This document shows positions 16,285-25,005 of a stretch of DNA of 64,000 bases, in pieces (position 1 is the stretch's first letter; each line of letters begins with the position of its first letter). The DNA lies in assembly GCF_023715105.1 (NCBI RefSeq), contig NZ_JAMBNO010000014.1, forward strand, positions 1-64,000, given 5' to 3'. Position numbers and translations under genes: made by a program. Under the pieces are notes generated by a model. It saw nothing but the letters and a program-made list of their open reading frames with translations. It was not told where the DNA came from and searched no databases. The DNA comes from Hydrogenophaga intermedia (GTDB lineage: Bacteria; Pseudomonadota; Gammaproteobacteria; Burkholderiales; Burkholderiaceae_C).

Positions 16285-16794
16285 TCACGGTTGTCTGCCT
16301 TGTGGGCTGGTCAGCCCCCGTTCGTTGAACAGCTCTTGCAGGGCTTGCGATGCCTCGATGGCGCGCGGAAATCCCGCTGGCACGGTCACCAGGTAGGCGA
16401 TCTCCTTGAGCTCATCGGGCGTGGCCCCGAGATTGAGCGCATAGCCCGCATGCGTTTTGAAGAAGCCGCGCAGACCGAGCGAGGCGAACGCCGCCATTGC
16501 GGCGAGTTGACGTGTCTTGGGATCGAGCACCTCTCGCCCCCACACATCGCCCAGCGCATACGACGCGGTGCTCTCGGCCAGGAAGGGGAACTCCCTGCGC
16601 ATGGCTTCGAAGACCGGCTGCGGTTGCCCGTTGTTGAGGTCGCGCAGAACCTGCATGCCCTTCTCGTAGCGCGGGCTGTTGGCCGAGCCCTCAGGCGCGG
16701 TGGCCGTGGCAAGCGAACTGGTGCTGGCTGTCAGCAGCAGGGCGGCGGTCAGGAGCAGTCTGCCGGTGTGCGACAGGATGATGGGCGCATTCAT
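16285..16794 (-). CDS. Exported carboxymuconolactone decarboxylase-family protein
   Basis: A 169-residue protein with a clear signal peptide (about residues 1-30, hydrophobic LLLTAALLLTAS) followed by a carboxymuconolactone decarboxylase/AhpD-like helical domain (YALGDVWGREVLDPKTRQLAAMAAF, then FKTHAGYALNLGATPDELKEI). The CxxC redox pair of AhpD is absent, so peroxidase activity is unlikely; the gamma-CMD-type subgroup fits better. Export is unusual for the family. ATG 16794 is preferred over the upstream 16815 because AAAGG is suitably placed before it. It sits between an AraC regulator and a divergent SDR gene, possibly one regulated unit. Confidence 0.75.
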   Translation of the reverse strand: MNAPIILSHTGRLLLTAALLLTASTSSLATATAPEGSANSPRYEKGMQVLRDLNNGQPQPVFEAMRREFPFLAESTASYALGDVWGREVLDPKTRQLAAMAAFASLGLRGFFKTHAGYALNLGATPDELKEIAYLVTVPAGFPRAIEASQALQELFNERGLTSPQGRQP

Positions 16795-17099
16795 GGAGCT
16801 TGGCCTTTCCATCAAGGTGTGTGGATGGGCTGGACTCTAGGGTGACCTCCCCTGAGTGCATTGCCCAAAACTATTCGCGCTTTGCACATTCCTGCGGGCA
16901 CGACCAAGCCAGGCGTGGTGGCACGCAGCCTGGTCCGTGGTGACTCCAGAACAGGGCGAGGGGCGTTCGCTGCGTGGTCATGAGGACCACGCGGTGCCGG
17001 TTTGCACGATCAGGCAAGTTCCGTGTGATTTCGGGCTACAGCCGAACGATGTTCCGTTCCTAGACTTTGCCCATGTTCAACCCCGATCAGGAGGAAACC
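16795..17099. other. Divergent intergenic region upstream of the CMD and SDR genes
   Basis: About 305 bp between divergent genes; no CDS with coding character. It should hold the promoters for both genes and possibly the site for the nearby AraC regulator. I see no strong palindrome. The SDR ribosome-binding site AGGAGG is at its right edge. Confidence 0.5.
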
Positions 17100-17939
17100 G
17101 TGAGCAATGTCTGGTTCATCACTGGCGCTGGGCGCGGCATCGGTGCGGCGATCGCACGCAGCGCGCTCGAGGCAGGTCATCGGGTGGTGGCCACGGGCCG
17201 AAAGGCAAGAGACCTCGAAGCGACGTTCGCAGGACATGGGGAAAGCGTTCTTTGTCTTCCGCTGGACGTTGCCCGTGAGCCGCAGTCCGTCGATGCCGTT
17301 GCTCGGGCGGTCGATCGTTTCGGACGCATCGACGTAGTGGTCAACAACGCCGGTTACGGGCAGCTGGGTCTGTTCGAGGAGGTGGCCAGTACGGCCATCG
17401 ACGAGCAGTTCCAGACCAACGTGTTTGGCTTGATGCACGTCACGCGGGCTGTGCTTCCCCACATGCGAAGTCAGCGAAGCGGGCACATCTTCAACCTGGC
17501 CTCGATCGGTGGCTTCATGGGATTCGAATCGTCGTCCATCTACTGCGCGACCAAGTTTGCCGTCGAGGGATTCTCGGAGTCACTGGCCCTTGAGGTGGCA
17601 CGCTTCGGGATCCATGTCACCGTTGTGGAGCCCGGATTCTTTCGCACCGATTTTCTGGACGCGACCTCGGTTCGCTACGGTGACAAAAGGATCGTTGACT
17701 ATGACGATCCGCAAGGCGCAGCGCGTGTTGACTACGAGGCCTACAACCATCGGCAGCCCGGTGATCCGGCAAAGTTGGGGCGCGCGTTGGTGCAGATGGC
17801 TGCAATGGCCAAACCACCGCTTCGATTCACGGCAGGTTCCGACGCATTGGCCTACGCTCGCCAGGCGTTTGACCGGCGTCAGGTGGAGATTGCCGAACAC
17901 GCTGCGCTTTCCGTGTCCACCGACTTCGCGGCCGGATGA
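17100..17939 (+). CDS. Short-chain dehydrogenase/reductase
   Basis: A 279-residue classical SDR oxidoreductase. Visible motifs are the cofactor loop TGAGRGIG near the N-terminus, VVNNAGYG, the catalytic Ser in NLASIGG and the YCATK active-site motif. An Arg-containing stretch after the second beta strand (ATGRKARD) suggests NADP(H) preference. The substrate is unknown. The start is GTG at 17100, directly after AGGAGG; a longer ATG frame at 17067 would place that Shine-Dalgarno inside the gene. Divergent from the exported CMD-family gene and its AraC regulator, so probably co-regulated. Confidence 0.85.
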   Translation: MSNVWFITGAGRGIGAAIARSALEAGHRVVATGRKARDLEATFAGHGESVLCLPLDVAREPQSVDAVARAVDRFGRIDVVVNNAGYGQLGLFEEVASTAIDEQFQTNVFGLMHVTRAVLPHMRSQRSGHIFNLASIGGFMGFESSSIYCATKFAVEGFSESLALEVARFGIHVTVVEPGFFRTDFLDATSVRYGDKRIVDYDDPQGAARVDYEAYNHRQPGDPAKLGRALVQMAAMAKPPLRFTAGSDALAYARQAFDRRQVEIAEHAALSVSTDFAAG

Positions 17940-17992
17940 CAGGGCGGCAAGCATCGACAGGCCATAAACGCTGTGGTGAAGGGAGTGCTGCG

Positions 17993-18343
17993 ATGATTTC
18001 ATTCGGTACTGCGTTCGGCGCGAACGAAAATCTTGCGCTTGTCGAATCTGCGCGTCTCGTCAGCGAATGGCGTCTCTCCATGGAGCACAGCCTGCAGGTC
18101 TGTGTGCGTCTTGGTGACACGCTGCGCATCGATCACGGTACGGTATGGCTCGGCGTGGACGCATCTGTGGCGCCCATTGCGCTGTGCGAAGGAGCCACGT
18201 ACATCGCCACGAGCGATGCGGTGTTGCACATGATCGGTATCGATGACCCAAGGGTAACGGTCCACAGCGGCATGCCGGTGAAGGTCAGCGCCCGGGCTGA
18301 CTACGGCGCATGGCGCCACCAGGCACGAATCGCTGAGCAATGA
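17993..18343 (+). CDS. DUF2917-like small protein
   Basis: A 116-residue protein resembling DUF2917 members common in Burkholderiales: a short cupin-like all-beta segment with LRIDHGTVWLGV followed by a low-complexity-free C-terminus. No signal peptide or membrane segment. ATG 17993 is chosen because AGGGAG lies a few bases upstream and the longer frame overlaps the SDR stop. Such proteins are often found beside regulator genes, but the function is unknown. Confidence 0.55.
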   Translation: MISFGTAFGANENLALVESARLVSEWRLSMEHSLQVCVRLGDTLRIDHGTVWLGVDASVAPIALCEGATYIATSDAVLHMIGIDDPRVTVHSGMPVKVSARADYGAWRHQARIAEQ

Positions 18344-18494
18344 GGGAGTGCCGCCGATGCTGCAGCGCCAGACGCGGTTCGGCGCGTGGGTTGCCGAGAA
18401 GACCTCACGCTGCTGCGCAACACCCAGCATGACGCGCACGCTGAATCCGGCCGACGCGAACTCGATTCTTGGTGTCTACAGGAACCAGGGTCCA

Positions 18495-19424
18495 TCAGGG
18501 CCTTGGCCGTGCCCCCGGCGGCGCAATCTCGCCAACAACACCCACCACCCAGTCCACGAACACGCGCAGCTTCGCGCTCACATACCGGTTTGGCGGATAC
18601 GCCAGATAAAGCGGCATCGGGTCAAAGCGCCATCCATCGAACAAAGGCATCAGTTCGCCACGTGTCACGTGTTCGCGGGCCATGTACGTGGGCAGTTGCA
18701 ACACGCCCAGGCTGGCCAGGCCCGCCGCCAGGTACGCGTTGCCGTCGTCGAGCGCCAGAACGTGGTGACCACGCACGGTGATGCGTTCGTCTTCACCGCG
18801 CTGCATGGCAAAGGGCGGCACGCGACCGGTGCGCGTGCTGAGAAAACCCACCACGCGGTGGTGCGGGTTCTCCAGGTCCATGGGGTGTCCAGGCGTACCG
18901 TGGCGCTGCAGATAGCCGGGTGCGGCGTACGCGCATATCGGCAGTTCGCCGACAAGGCGTGCGACCAGCGAGGGCTCTGCAATCTCACCACCGCGGATCA
19001 CACAGTCCACGCTATCGCCAATCAGGTCAACCATGCGGTCGCTCACACCCATGTCGATCTGGATGTCGGGGTACTTCGCATGGAACCCGGGCAGCGCGGG
19101 CACGAGCACGAAGCGCGCGAGCGGGCTGGGTACGTCCACGCGCAGGCGTCCGCGTGGCGAGGTCTTGGCGCTGGACAGGCTGGTCTCGGCGTCGTCCAGC
19201 TCAGCCAGCAGGCGTACCACGCGTTCATAGTAGGCGGCGCCGTCCGCGGTCACTTGCACCTTGCGCGTGGTGCGGTTGAGCAGTTTCACGCGCAGTCGTG
19301 CTTCCAGCTGCTGGATGAGCTGGGTCACGCTGGTCTTGTTCAGTCGCAGGGTCTCAGCCGCCTTGGTGAAGCTGCCTGCCTCCACCACACGCGCGAATGC
19401 CTGCATGGCATCGAATCGGTCCAT
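18495..19424 (-). CDS. LysR-family transcriptional regulator
   Basis: A 309-residue LysR regulator. The winged helix-turn-helix (residues 1-60, FARVVEAGSFTKAAETLRLNK) is followed by a linker helix and the two-lobed periplasmic-binding-like effector domain (about 90-300). It belongs to the DsdC/CrgA-type subgroup with VDVPSPLARFVLVPALPGF. Divergent from the RidA-like gene, with 129 bp between, so it likely controls that gene and perhaps the beta-lactamase behind it. The effector cannot be inferred. Confidence 0.88.
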   Translation of the reverse strand: MDRFDAMQAFARVVEAGSFTKAAETLRLNKTSVTQLIQQLEARLRVKLLNRTTRKVQVTADGAAYYERVVRLLAELDDAETSLSSAKTSPRGRLRVDVPSPLARFVLVPALPGFHAKYPDIQIDMGVSDRMVDLIGDSVDCVIRGGEIAEPSLVARLVGELPICAYAAPGYLQRHGTPGHPMDLENPHHRVVGFLSTRTGRVPPFAMQRGEDERITVRGHHVLALDDGNAYLAAGLASLGVLQLPTYMAREHVTRGELMPLFDGWRFDPMPLYLAYPPNRYVSAKLRVFVDWVVGVVGEIAPPGARPRP

Positions 19425-19553
19425 GGAGTTCTCTGGTTGCGATCTGATTGTCTGGATTGTGCAAACAGTGATTGTCGATCTGGCAGGTTTATCCGTGCGC
19501 GGTGACTTTCTAGAGTCGATGCCTCATCAACCCTTGTTTCAGAAGCGCGTGCC

Positions 19554-19949
19554 ATGACCCACCCCCGAGACGTTGTTTTCCCCGCCGGCCGCCAGGCCTT
19601 GTACGAGCGCAACCGCTACTCACCCGCCATCCGCTCGAACGGCTTTCTGTTCGTGTCGGGGCAGGTGGGAAGCCGACCGGACGGTACGCCCGAGCCCGAC
19701 CTGCCCACGCAGGTGCGCCTCGCCTTCCAGAACCTCAACGACATCCTCGCGGCTGCGGGCTGCAGCTTCAAGGACGTGATCGACGTGACCGTGTTCATGG
19801 TGAACCCGGAGCAGAACTTCGAGGTGGCGTGGCCCGTGGTGCAAGAGCACTGGGGTGAAGCACCTTACCCGACGCTCACCGGCGTTGGTGTCACCTGGCT
19901 GTACGGCTTCCAGTTCGAGATCAAGGTGATTGCCAGGCTGCCAACGTGA
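19554..19949 (+). CDS. RidA/YjgF-family protein
   Basis: A 131-residue protein of the RidA (YjgF/YER057c) family: YSPAIRSNGFLFVSGQVG, then LNDILAAAGCSFKDVIDVTVFM. In enamine/imine deaminases of the RidA subgroup an Arg follows Pro-x in the last third; here that place reads PYPTLTGVGV, so the key Arg is missing and classical 2-aminoacrylate deaminase activity is doubtful. It may belong to one of the Rid4-7 type groups linked to catabolic loci. It is followed after 64 bp by the beta-lactamase gene and divergent from a LysR gene. Confidence 0.8.
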   Translation: MTHPRDVVFPAGRQALYERNRYSPAIRSNGFLFVSGQVGSRPDGTPEPDLPTQVRLAFQNLNDILAAAGCSFKDVIDVTVFMVNPEQNFEVAWPVVQEHWGEAPYPTLTGVGVTWLYGFQFEIKVIARLPT

Positions 19950-20013
19950 TCGCCCAGCGGTACCAACGCGGCAGGTCTTATGCTTGACCGCATTGACCTG
20001 CACCGCACATGAA

Positions 20014-21264
20014 ATGACTGTTGACAACATCGCACCGATCAAGCGCCGCCGCTTGATACTGGCTGCCGCCAGTGCTTGCGTGGCGCCAGCGCTTGCCCAC
20101 AGCGCCACCCGCGCCGCAGACGTTGAAGCTCTGCTGAGCGCCACCTATGGGCCGCTGGTTCGAACACACGACATCCCGGGCTTGGTCGTGGGTCTTGTGC
20201 TGGAGGGCCGGCCGTACTTCCTGGAGTCGGGCACCACCGCCAGGCAGGGGGGAGGCGCGGCAACGCGCAACACGATCTTCGAACTTGGTTCGATCAGCAA
20301 GTGTTTTGCGTCGACGCTGGCGGCCCTTGCCCACGTGGAGGGGCGCCTGAACCTGGACCTTCCTGTTGGCGAGATCGTGCCGCCACTGCGAGGTACGCCG
20401 ATCGGACAGGCCACACCCCTGCATCTGGCGACCTACACCGCTGGCGGCCTGCCCCTGCAGTTCCCCGAGGACGTGACGTCGGACGACCAGGCCATCGCAT
20501 ACCTCTCGGCATTCAACCCCAGCGCAGCGCCTGGGGTGATCCGGCGGTACTCCAACCCCAGCATCGGTCTGCTGGGACATGCCACCGCCGAGGCATTGGG
20601 TGGAGATTTTGCCGAGCTGAGCAAACGAGCCCTGCTGGCCCCGCTGGGACTGACCAGCACCTACATCCAGGTTCCTGACGCACAGATGCATCGCTATGCC
20701 TGGGGTCATGACAAGAACCAGCGGCAGGTGCGCGTCAATCCCGGCGTATTCGATGCGCAGGCCTACGGCATCAAGTCCACGGCCAGCGACATGCTTCATT
20801 TTCTTCAGTCGCTGCTGGATCCCGAACGCATGCCACCCGCATTGCGGTTGGCCGTGGCGCACACCATGATTCCCCGATACCAGGTTGGGCCGATGCAGCA
20901 AGGCATGGGCTGGGAGATGTATCCGTCGCCATGGTCGCTGCAAGCCTTGGTGGAAGGCAACGGGCCACGCGCCGTCTTCGATGCGCTGGCCGTGCAGGCG
21001 ATTTCACCGCGGGCCGTGGACGCTCGGGACAAGGACACCGCGTTGAGCGAGTCGCTGACCACGCGGGCAGTGCGGTCGTTGCCGCCGCCAACGCGCTCCA
21101 TGCTCCTGAACAAGACCGGATCGACGTTCGGATTCGCAGGCTATGTGGCGCTGATCCCGCAACGCCAAGTGGCCCTGGTGATGCTGGCCAACCGGAACTT
21201 CCCCGCCATCGACCGCGTGGCGGCAGCCCACCAGGTGATGAACGCCCTGGGCGCCTTGGGTTGA
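20014..21264 (+). CDS. Class C beta-lactamase-family serine hydrolase
   Basis: A 416-residue exported protein of the serine beta-lactamase/penicillin-binding fold. A signal sequence (residues about 10-35, RRRLILAAAS then ALAHS) is followed by the active-site SISK (S93, K96), the YSN motif (RRYSNPSIG) and the KTG box (LLNKTGSTFGFAGYV), the set seen in AmpC enzymes. It should hydrolyse beta-lactams in the periplasm, though D-peptidases and esterases share these motifs. At 416 residues it is somewhat longer than AmpC (about 380). ATG 20014 gives a sensible leader; the longer frame overlaps the RidA gene. No ampR is adjacent. Confidence 0.85.
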   Translation: MTVDNIAPIKRRRLILAAASACVAPALAHSATRAADVEALLSATYGPLVRTHDIPGLVVGLVLEGRPYFLESGTTARQGGGAATRNTIFELGSISKCFASTLAALAHVEGRLNLDLPVGEIVPPLRGTPIGQATPLHLATYTAGGLPLQFPEDVTSDDQAIAYLSAFNPSAAPGVIRRYSNPSIGLLGHATAEALGGDFAELSKRALLAPLGLTSTYIQVPDAQMHRYAWGHDKNQRQVRVNPGVFDAQAYGIKSTASDMLHFLQSLLDPERMPPALRLAVAHTMIPRYQVGPMQQGMGWEMYPSPWSLQALVEGNGPRAVFDALAVQAISPRAVDARDKDTALSESLTTRAVRSLPPPTRSMLLNKTGSTFGFAGYVALIPQRQVALVMLANRNFPAIDRVAAAHQVMNALGALG

Positions 21265-21363
21265 CACGGGTCGCAACGGCGCCGCGGGACAACCTGCACC
21301 GCACCCCTCAAGTGGCCATCGAGAATCGCCACCAGAAAAATTCCTGAACGAAAGAACCCCAAC

Positions 21364-22110
21364 GTGACCATCGAAACGCAAGAAGACGTACTCGCCCTGA
21401 AGAAGGTTGGACGAATCGTCTCGGTGACATTGCAGACCATGCTTGACGCCGCAGAGCCAGGGATGACGACGCGCGAACTGGACATGATCGGCGGGCGGCT
21501 GCTGCAGGATCACGGTGCTCGATCGGCACCGCAGCTCACCTACGGTTTCCCCGGGTTTACCTGCATCAGCATCAACGAAGAAGCGGCGCATGGCGTGCCC
21601 GGAGATCGCATCATCCGGGCAGGCGACGTTCTCAACATCGACGTATCGGCTGAACTCAATGGCTACTTTGCCGACACCGGTGGAACCACTGTCATCCCGC
21701 CCACCACCCCGAAGAAGACGCGCCTGTGTCATGCAGCGCAGACCGCACTGACCGCGGCCATGAATGGCGCGCGCGCGGGGCAGCCGATCAACCTGATCGG
21801 CGCCGCCATCGAACGCACTGCCAAGTCCTACGGGTTCCGGGTTATCGAGAACCTCGGCAGCCATGGCGTCGGCCGCGCGCTGCACGAGGATCCGGAGCAC
21901 ATCGCCGGCTACTTCGACGCCTCGGACCGACGCATGCTGGAGGCAGGAATGGTCATCACCATCGAGCCCTTCCTGTCGACCCGTTGTCGCACCGTCACCG
22001 AGACTTCTGATGGCTGGACGTTGGCGGGCGCGCTTGGAAATCTCTCGGCTCAGTACGAGCACACGCTGATCATCACGAATGGCGCGCCTATCGTGGTCAC
22101 TCGGTGCTGA
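21364..22110 (+). CDS. map: Type I methionine aminopeptidase
   Basis: A 248-residue metalloprotease that removes N-terminal Met from new proteins. Metal ligands are recognisable: Asp in LNIDVSAE, Asp in YFADTGGT, His in GSHGVGRALHE, Glu in TIEPF and Glu in YEHT, plus the substrate-site His in AAHGVPG. GTG start at 21364. It is not in the usual rpsB-tsf-map context but stands alone between a beta-lactamase and a CPBP gene, so it is probably an accessory second copy rather than the essential one. Complete. Confidence 0.88.
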   Translation: MTIETQEDVLALKKVGRIVSVTLQTMLDAAEPGMTTRELDMIGGRLLQDHGARSAPQLTYGFPGFTCISINEEAAHGVPGDRIIRAGDVLNIDVSAELNGYFADTGGTTVIPPTTPKKTRLCHAAQTALTAAMNGARAGQPINLIGAAIERTAKSYGFRVIENLGSHGVGRALHEDPEHIAGYFDASDRRMLEAGMVITIEPFLSTRCRTVTETSDGWTLAGALGNLSAQYEHTLIITNGAPIVVTRC

Positions 22111-22219
22111 GAGCGGGTGACGCCACCAAGTGCCGTTCACGCCTTGCCAGTTTCTCGCTACTGATGTGTTGTAAAGCAAGACATGCGTCGGATCGCCACC
22201 GACTTTCCAGGGATTCGAA

Positions 22220-22978
22220 ATGCTCAACCGAAAACAACTGAAGCTGGCGGCTTGCCTGTGGCTTGCCGGCATGGCTGGGGTGGTGGCTTTTACGCTGACG
22301 GTGCTTCCCCAGCTCCTCGCGATGTCGCCTTCGCCGCTTCCGACGCCAGTCGCCGCTGCCGCCAGCATGCTGCAAAGCGCCGTACTTGTGGCTTTGGCGG
22401 TTTGGGCAGGTGTCGTGCTGGCACCGCCACTGGGCCTGCATGCGCCTGTTGCTGAGGCAGCGGTGGCGGGCACTGGCATATGGCAGGCGCTCAAGCCACA
22501 GATGCTCCCGGCAGCAGCGGTTGGGTTGCTGGTCGGTGGCCTGCTCACGGTGTTGACAAGCCATGCGCCGCAAGGCTTGAGAGCGTCGGGCGCGGTGTTC
22601 GAGATTCCTTTCGTGGCAAAGCTGCTTTACGGAGGAGTCACTGAGGAGATCCTGATGCGCTGGGGGCTGATGACAGCCTTGCTCTGGTCGCTCTGGCGCG
22701 TCCTGCAAAAGCGGGCCGGTCCCCCGAGAAGATCGCTCGTCTTCATGGCGATCGTGGTGGCTGCGCTCCTCTTCGGCGTGGGCCATCTGCCGTTGGTTAT
22801 GGGAATGGGCGTGGAACTGAGCGGTCCTGTCGCCATGTTCATCATCGCTGCCAATGCGGTGCCAGGCATCCTGTTTGGCTGGCTCTATTGGCGGTGGGGG
22901 CTCGAGGCGGCGATGCTGGCCCATGCGATGTCCCATGCCACGGCCACCGTGGCCGCGCTCGCCCGGAGCGCGGCCTGA
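22220..22978 (+). CDS. CPBP-family intramembrane metalloprotease
   Basis: A 252-residue membrane protein with about six to eight hydrophobic segments. The CPBP (CAAX protease and bacteriocin-processing) motifs are present in order: EEILMRWG (EExxxR), FGVGHLP (FxxxH) and AHAMSHA near the C-terminus. Such proteins are inner-membrane proteases or act as anti-sigma or bacteriocin-immunity factors; the substrate here is unknown. The start at 22220 follows GGGATTCGAA, a weak ribosome-binding site. Confidence 0.82.
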   Translation: MLNRKQLKLAACLWLAGMAGVVAFTLTVLPQLLAMSPSPLPTPVAAAASMLQSAVLVALAVWAGVVLAPPLGLHAPVAEAAVAGTGIWQALKPQMLPAAAVGLLVGGLLTVLTSHAPQGLRASGAVFEIPFVAKLLYGGVTEEILMRWGLMTALLWSLWRVLQKRAGPPRRSLVFMAIVVAALLFGVGHLPLVMGMGVELSGPVAMFIIAANAVPGILFGWLYWRWGLEAAMLAHAMSHATATVAALARSAA

Positions 22979-23082
22979 CGCCGATGTTGAACGAGCGCTT
23001 CACCGGCCTGGGGAAGACTGCCTGCACCCGCGGACGACGCAAGCATCGTCCAGCAGGCCAGGCAACGTCTTGGCGCAGCGCA

Positions 23083-23445
23083 TCAAGACAATGGCTTTGC
23101 GGCTGCCTGGGTGGAAGCATCCTGGGGGTAGCGGTGCGGATACAGCACGTTGAGCGGTTCTGACCGATCACCGTTCCCCTGGATATCGCCCGTGCGAATC
23201 GCTTCGGCAAGTTCTGCCCGTACCTCAGCGCGAGTCTTGCCCGGCTGCTGCACCTTGGCGGGGTAACGGCTCGGGTAGATCTCGCGGAGCGTTTCATTGC
23301 GATCACCAAACTGGATCTCGCCGTTCTGGATTGCTTCCTGCAGCTCGGCTTTCACCTGAGCGCGGGTCAGGCCCGACTGCGAGAAGGCGGACGAGGCCCC
23401 GGCCACGAGCAGGGCTGCGATGAGGATGTTTCTTTGATGTTTCAT
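23083..23445 (-). CDS. DUF4148-domain exported protein
   Basis: A 120-residue secreted protein: a signal peptide (residues 1-22, ending SAFSQ) and two repeats of the DUF4148 type, TRAQVKAELQEAIQNGEIQFGD and the similar TRAEVRAELAEAIRTGDIQGNG, each followed by a Tyr-Pro segment (EIYPSRYP, VLYPHRYP). The domain is typical of Burkholderiales and of unknown function. It lies just downstream of an exported hydrolase gene in the same orientation, 21 bp apart, so they are probably cotranscribed. A related protein is encoded at 38428-38814. Confidence 0.8.
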   Translation of the reverse strand: MKHQRNILIAALLVAGASSAFSQSGLTRAQVKAELQEAIQNGEIQFGDRNETLREIYPSRYPAKVQQPGKTRAEVRAELAEAIRTGDIQGNGDRSEPLNVLYPHRYPQDASTQAAAKPLS

Positions 23446-23466
23446 GATGTTCTGTGTCGGTGGTTA

Positions 23467-24417
23467 TCAGTTCTCGAGGAAGTCGAGGAGATCCTTGTTG
23501 AAGCGTTCTTTGTGTGTGTCGGTCAAGCCATGCGGTGCGCCGGGGTAGACGATCAGCTTCGCCCCTTTGATCCGTGCAGCGGAAGCCTTGCCTGAGCTGT
23601 CGATCGGCACGATCTGGTCGTCGCTTCCGTGAATCACCAGCGTCGGCACATTGAACTTCTCCAGGTCCTTGCGGAAGTCGGTGGCCGAGAAGGCCGCAAT
23701 CGAGTCGTAGGTGTTCTTGTGACCCGCCTGCATGCCCTGAGCCCACCAACTGTCAATGAGGCCCTTCGAGACCTTGGCGCCGGGGCGGTTGAAGCCGTAG
23801 AACGGGCCGGAGGCCAGATCGATGTACAGCTGCGAACGGTTCTCCAGCGACGCCTTGCGGATGCCATCGAACACCTCAAGCGGCAGGCCACCCGGGTTGT
23901 CTTTGGTTCGCAGCATCATGGGCGGCACGGCGCTGACCAGCACAGCCTTCTTGATCCGACCGGTCCCATGGCGACCGATGTAGCGCGCCACCTCGCCGCC
24001 GCCGGTGGAGAAGCCGACCGCGGTGACGTCCTTGAGGTCGAGCGCCTGGATCACGGCCGCCAGATCGTCGGCGTACTGGTCCATGTGATTGCCGTCCCAG
24101 GGTTGGCTGGAGCGACCATGCCCACGGCGGTCATGAGCGACCACGCGGTATCCCTTGGCGGCCAGGAAGATCATTTGCGATTCCCAGCTGTCAGAGCTCA
24201 GCGGCCAACCATGGCTGAACGTGACGACCGGACCATCCTTCGGGCCCCAGTCCTTGTAGTACAGACGCACGTTGTCGCGGGTCACGACGTAGTTGCCATC
24301 GATGGTGGCCGTGGCGGCCGCCGGCGTGGGTACCGGCTGAGCGGCGTGCGCGGTGGAGGCAGATTGCAGCGCCATGGCGAGCACCGTGGTGGCGAGGATG
24401 CGGGCGTTGACTTTCAT
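23467..24417 (-). CDS. Exported alpha/beta hydrolase, cofactor-free haloperoxidase type
   Basis: A 316-residue protein with a signal peptide (residues 1-26, ending AHA) and an alpha/beta-hydrolase domain of the non-haem chloroperoxidase/esterase subgroup. The nucleophile elbow is GFSTGGGE, the acid is in HGSDDQIVP and the His in [20 protein letters not shown] supplies the oxyanion hole. Relatives form peracids from carboxylic acids and peroxide or act as lactonases; most lack a leader, so export is unusual. ATG 24417 gives the signal peptide; the longer frame runs into the Ohr gene. Reads with ohr (37 bp upstream) and the DUF4148 gene as a probable operon. Confidence 0.82.
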   Translation of the reverse strand: MKVNARILATTVLAMALQSASTAHAAQPVPTPAAATATIDGNYVVTRDNVRLYYKDWGPKDGPVVTFSHGWPLSSDSWESQMIFLAAKGYRVVAHDRRGHGRSSQPWDGNHMDQYADDLAAVIQALDLKDVTAVGFSTGGGEVARYIGRHGTGRIKKAVLVSAVPPMMLRTKDNPGGLPLEVFDGIRKASLENRSQLYIDLASGPFYGFNRPGAKVSKGLIDSWWAQGMQAGHKNTYDSIAAFSATDFRKDLEKFNVPTLVIHGSDDQIVPIDSSGKASAARIKGAKLIVYPGAPHGLTDTHKERFNKDLLDFLEN

Positions 24418-24454
24418 GGGTTCGTGTCCTGTTGAAGCTTGCGGGGTGCTCAGG

Positions 24455-24883
24455 TCAATCGGCGATGACCAGCTTGACGTCGATGTTGTTGCGCGTCGCA
24501 TGGGAGTAGGGGCAGACGATGTGGGCCTGGCCGACCAGCGACTGCAGAACGGCTCGATCGATGCCAGGCGCTGCAATGGTCAGTTCGGCCTCGATGCCAA
24601 AGCCGGTGGGGATCTGCCCGATACCGACTTTTCCGGTGACCGTCGTGGCGGCGGGCAGCGAGACTTTTTCGCGGCCTGCAACAAACTTGAGTGCACCCAG
24701 GAAGCAGGCCGAATAGCCCGCGGCGAACAGCTGCTCCGGGTTGGTGCCGGGGCCGCCAGCGCCGCCCAGCTCACGCGGGGTGGACAACGGGATGTCCAGA
24801 ACGCTGTCGGACGAGGTGGCGCGTCCCTCGCGGCCGCCCGTGGCGGTGGCGGTGGCTTGGTAAAGGATCTTCTCGATGGTCAT
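24455..24883 (-). CDS. ohr: Organic hydroperoxide resistance protein (Ohr/OsmC family)
   Basis: A 142-residue Ohr-type thiol peroxidase. The two reactive cysteines are in [11 protein letters not shown] and [12 protein letters not shown], the arrangement of Ohr, and [10 protein letters not shown] is conserved. It reduces organic peroxides in the cytoplasm using lipoylated proteins. First gene of a leftward unit with the exported hydrolase. Divergent from an AraC-type regulator rather than the usual MarR-type OhrR; two dyads lie in the 122-bp gap. Confidence 0.9.
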   Translation of the reverse strand: MTIEKILYQATATATGGREGRATSSDSVLDIPLSTPRELGGAGGPGTNPEQLFAAGYSACFLGALKFVAGREKVSLPAATTVTGKVGIGQIPTGFGIEAELTIAAPGIDRAVLQSLVGQAHIVCPYSHATRNNIDVKLVIAD

Positions 24884-24913
24884 GGCAAGGGTTCCTGGTT
24901 GGGGTCGTAAGGG

Positions 24914-24932
24914 CCGGACAGCTGTTGTCCGG
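24914..24932. promoter_or_regulatory. Palindrome in the ohr/araC divergent promoter region
   Basis: CCGGACA and TGTCCGG form perfect 7-bp arms around a 5-base centre. A second dyad with AGTACT at each end (24977-24982 and 24998-25003) lies immediately before the AraC-type gene. These are candidate operators for the divergent regulator; AraC proteins more often use direct repeats, so assignment is tentative. Confidence 0.4.
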
Positions 24933-25005
24933 TGAGACGTACTGTGCCCCGCAGGACAGGACGATGGGTGATATAAAGTACTTGTTACTTAACCAAGAGT
25001 ACTGA

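Noticed and set aside
21004..22548. 514-codon leftward frame opposite the beta-lactamase, map and CPBP genes
   Set aside because: It spans three recognisable genes and intergenic DNA on the other strand and has no motif of its own.
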